64,000 nt of DNA from Hydractinia symbiolongicarpus (Eukaryota > Cnidaria > Hydrozoa > Anthoathecata > Hydractiniidae): positions 15,872,001 through 15,936,000 of the forward strand of contig NC_079876.1 in NCBI RefSeq assembly GCF_029227915.1, in the 5' to 3' direction. The notes beneath the pieces were generated by a model. It was not told where the DNA came from. It saw only the letters and a list, made by a program, of their open reading frames with translations, and did not search any database. Numbering within the stretch: position 1 is the stretch's first letter; every line of letters begins with the position of its first letter. Of the stretch, positions 62,758 to 64,000 are shown one piece after another. The position numbers and the translations under genes were made by a program.

Positions 62758-63609
62758 TCTTAAAAGTAGTACCTGACCTTTCATAATGCGAAAAATTTGA
62801 AGAATATATCTTTAATTGCTCTTGAGTTATTCACTGCAACGTTTATAGTACTTTTTCAGTTCAATTTTGTATTTCTTACTTTGTCATTGTATTTCACACA
62901 TGTACTAACACACTCAGTCAAAAAATAAGAACAGGCAAGGACGAAAATCAAATTTTAGTATTTCAGGTATAGGATCACCTTAAAGGTACTGTCCGATTAA
63001 AAATCAACTAAAATTTTGACAAAAAATTCTTATTTGGAACTAATTTCTATAAAATAATTAAATAATTATTTGTTTTCTTTCCTAACACCAACTGAACAAT
63101 ATCTCATTCTTGTTTACAAAAAAGCATGCGGTCTCTCGCTTCGATTGTTTATATGGATGGCGGATGATAGGCACTAAAGCGAGGCTGAAATAATATGTCG
63201 CGTGTGACGTATTTACCTGGAGCGTGCCGAACTGACCAAAATAGATAAAACGTGGGCCAGGGCTGATATTTTATTATATGTTTAAAAATTATGGTAATTT
63301 TACCCCCTGAATTGTGAAAGACCGCTTTTTATGAATTATTCATATGGAATTAAAAAATCGAAGGCGAGAGATGTGTCTAGACCTTAAGGTAAACACACAC
63401 TGTGCTAATTCTGTACGAACCTAAGTAAGAAGCTTTCGCTAATAAAACTTGAAGTTCAATATGACTTTAGCCTTAGGGTTGCATAGTTGTTTCAGCTACT
63501 CTAAAGACAACCAATCAATAATTAAAAATTAGTTTCCTCTTCACTAGATGTCCCGCCACAGAGAGATTAGACTCAGATCGCACATTCAGTAAGGTTGAGA
63601 GGCAGAATA
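62758..63609. other. Intergenic, no gene recognised
   Basis: AT-rich, without coding similarity. Its right end should include the 5' UTR of the THAP-like exon. Confidence 0.4.
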
Positions 63610-63771
63610 ATGTCGTGGTGCGCTGTTGTGAATTCCACTAACAACAGTCGAAAAAAACAGGATAAAATTTTTTTTTCGCTGCTCAAGGATCCAAAAAAAA
63701 ATCTTCCGTATAAGGAAAAACCAAAAGTCAGAGAAATATCTGAACGGAGGAAAGAAAAGGATGTTAAGGAG
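63610..63771 (+). CDS. THAP-like zinc-finger first exon (partial gene)
   Basis: 54 codons from ATG 63610 to a GAG|GTGAGT donor after 63771. MSWCAVVN ... NNSRKKQDKIFFSLLKDP resembles the start of a THAP domain (C2CH DNA-binding finger), where Cys-x2-4-Cys opens the domain and an F-x-F/hydrophobic stretch follows. The second cysteine position carries Ser (NST). Later Trp, Cys and His would lie in following exons, and these are not identified in the last 230 bases. THAP domains occur in transcription factors and P-element transposases; the exon does not tell which. Confidence 0.45.
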
Positions 63772-64000
63772 GTGAGTGGGGGCTGGTAACTAGGTGGTCG
63801 TTCGAAACTCTCTGTCATGGAGTGCACCAAAGATGTTCACAGCGTACTCTTCAATAAAACCACCGCTCGGAATTCTTCGTGTTCCGTAATACATTTTTTA
63901 TCTGAAAAATATTACAATATTACTCAATCACACTCGCATCTAAGAATTACTCATGAAGGAGTAGAAACTTTTATACCATGTAATTGAAAATATTTAATAG
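63772..64000. other. Intron start, window edge
   Basis: Sequence after the THAP-like exon donor. No acceptor with a coding continuation is evident before the window ends. Confidence 0.35.

Overview
The window looks like nuclear DNA of a non-bilaterian animal, most likely a cnidarian and possibly a hydrozoan. It is AT-rich, its genes are split by many GT-AG introns, it has an innexin and a metabotropic-type class C GPCR, and it is full of Copia, Helitron-like, pogo-like and SINE-like elements and simple repeats. The species cannot be named from the sequence alone.

Layout: 1-1.7 kb holds a decayed TRAF-type RING/zinc-finger gene on the minus strand. About 1.7-7.8 kb shows no recognisable gene. 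7.9-9.4 kb is repeat-rich: an inverted-repeat pair, a 54-bp tandem array, and a duplicated segment whose second copy carries a 33-codon membrane micro-ORF. 9.4-14.5 kb is a broken Copia element on the plus strand. 15.4-24.7 kb is an intact six-exon aldo-keto reductase (AKR1A1-like, 326 aa) whose first intron holds a second, much younger Copia element in antisense. 25.4-40.1 kb is an intact 20-exon HECTD3 ubiquitin ligase (865 aa). Its introns hold a 1.55-kb minisatellite of 31-bp units, a (TTG)n tract, an 18-bp array and a SINE-like repeat. 41.0-42.6 kb holds two abutting Helitron-like non-autonomous elements. 44.4-46.8 kb is a four-exon innexin on the minus strand with an in-frame TGA in the fourth membrane segment. 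47-54.7 kb is intergenic, with a small tandem array, another Helitron-like copy, a foldback-like pair of inverted arrays and a 218-bp (TA)n palindrome. 54.9-56.0 kb is a class C GPCR pseudogene. 57.9-58.2 kb holds two more Helitron-like relics, 61.6-62.6 kb a pogo-type transposase relic, and 63.6 kb a THAP-like first exon.

The two intact genes are housekeeping-type: NADPH-dependent carbonyl reduction and HECT-type ubiquitylation. They lie head to tail 732 bp apart. The other gene-like loci (TRAF, innexin, class C GPCR, pogo, both Copias) all carry stops or frameshifts, so receptor/channel families and transposons appear to be decaying next to genes under strong constraint. All exon joins were read by eye from splice signals, phase continuity and family similarity; no alignment or database search was run.
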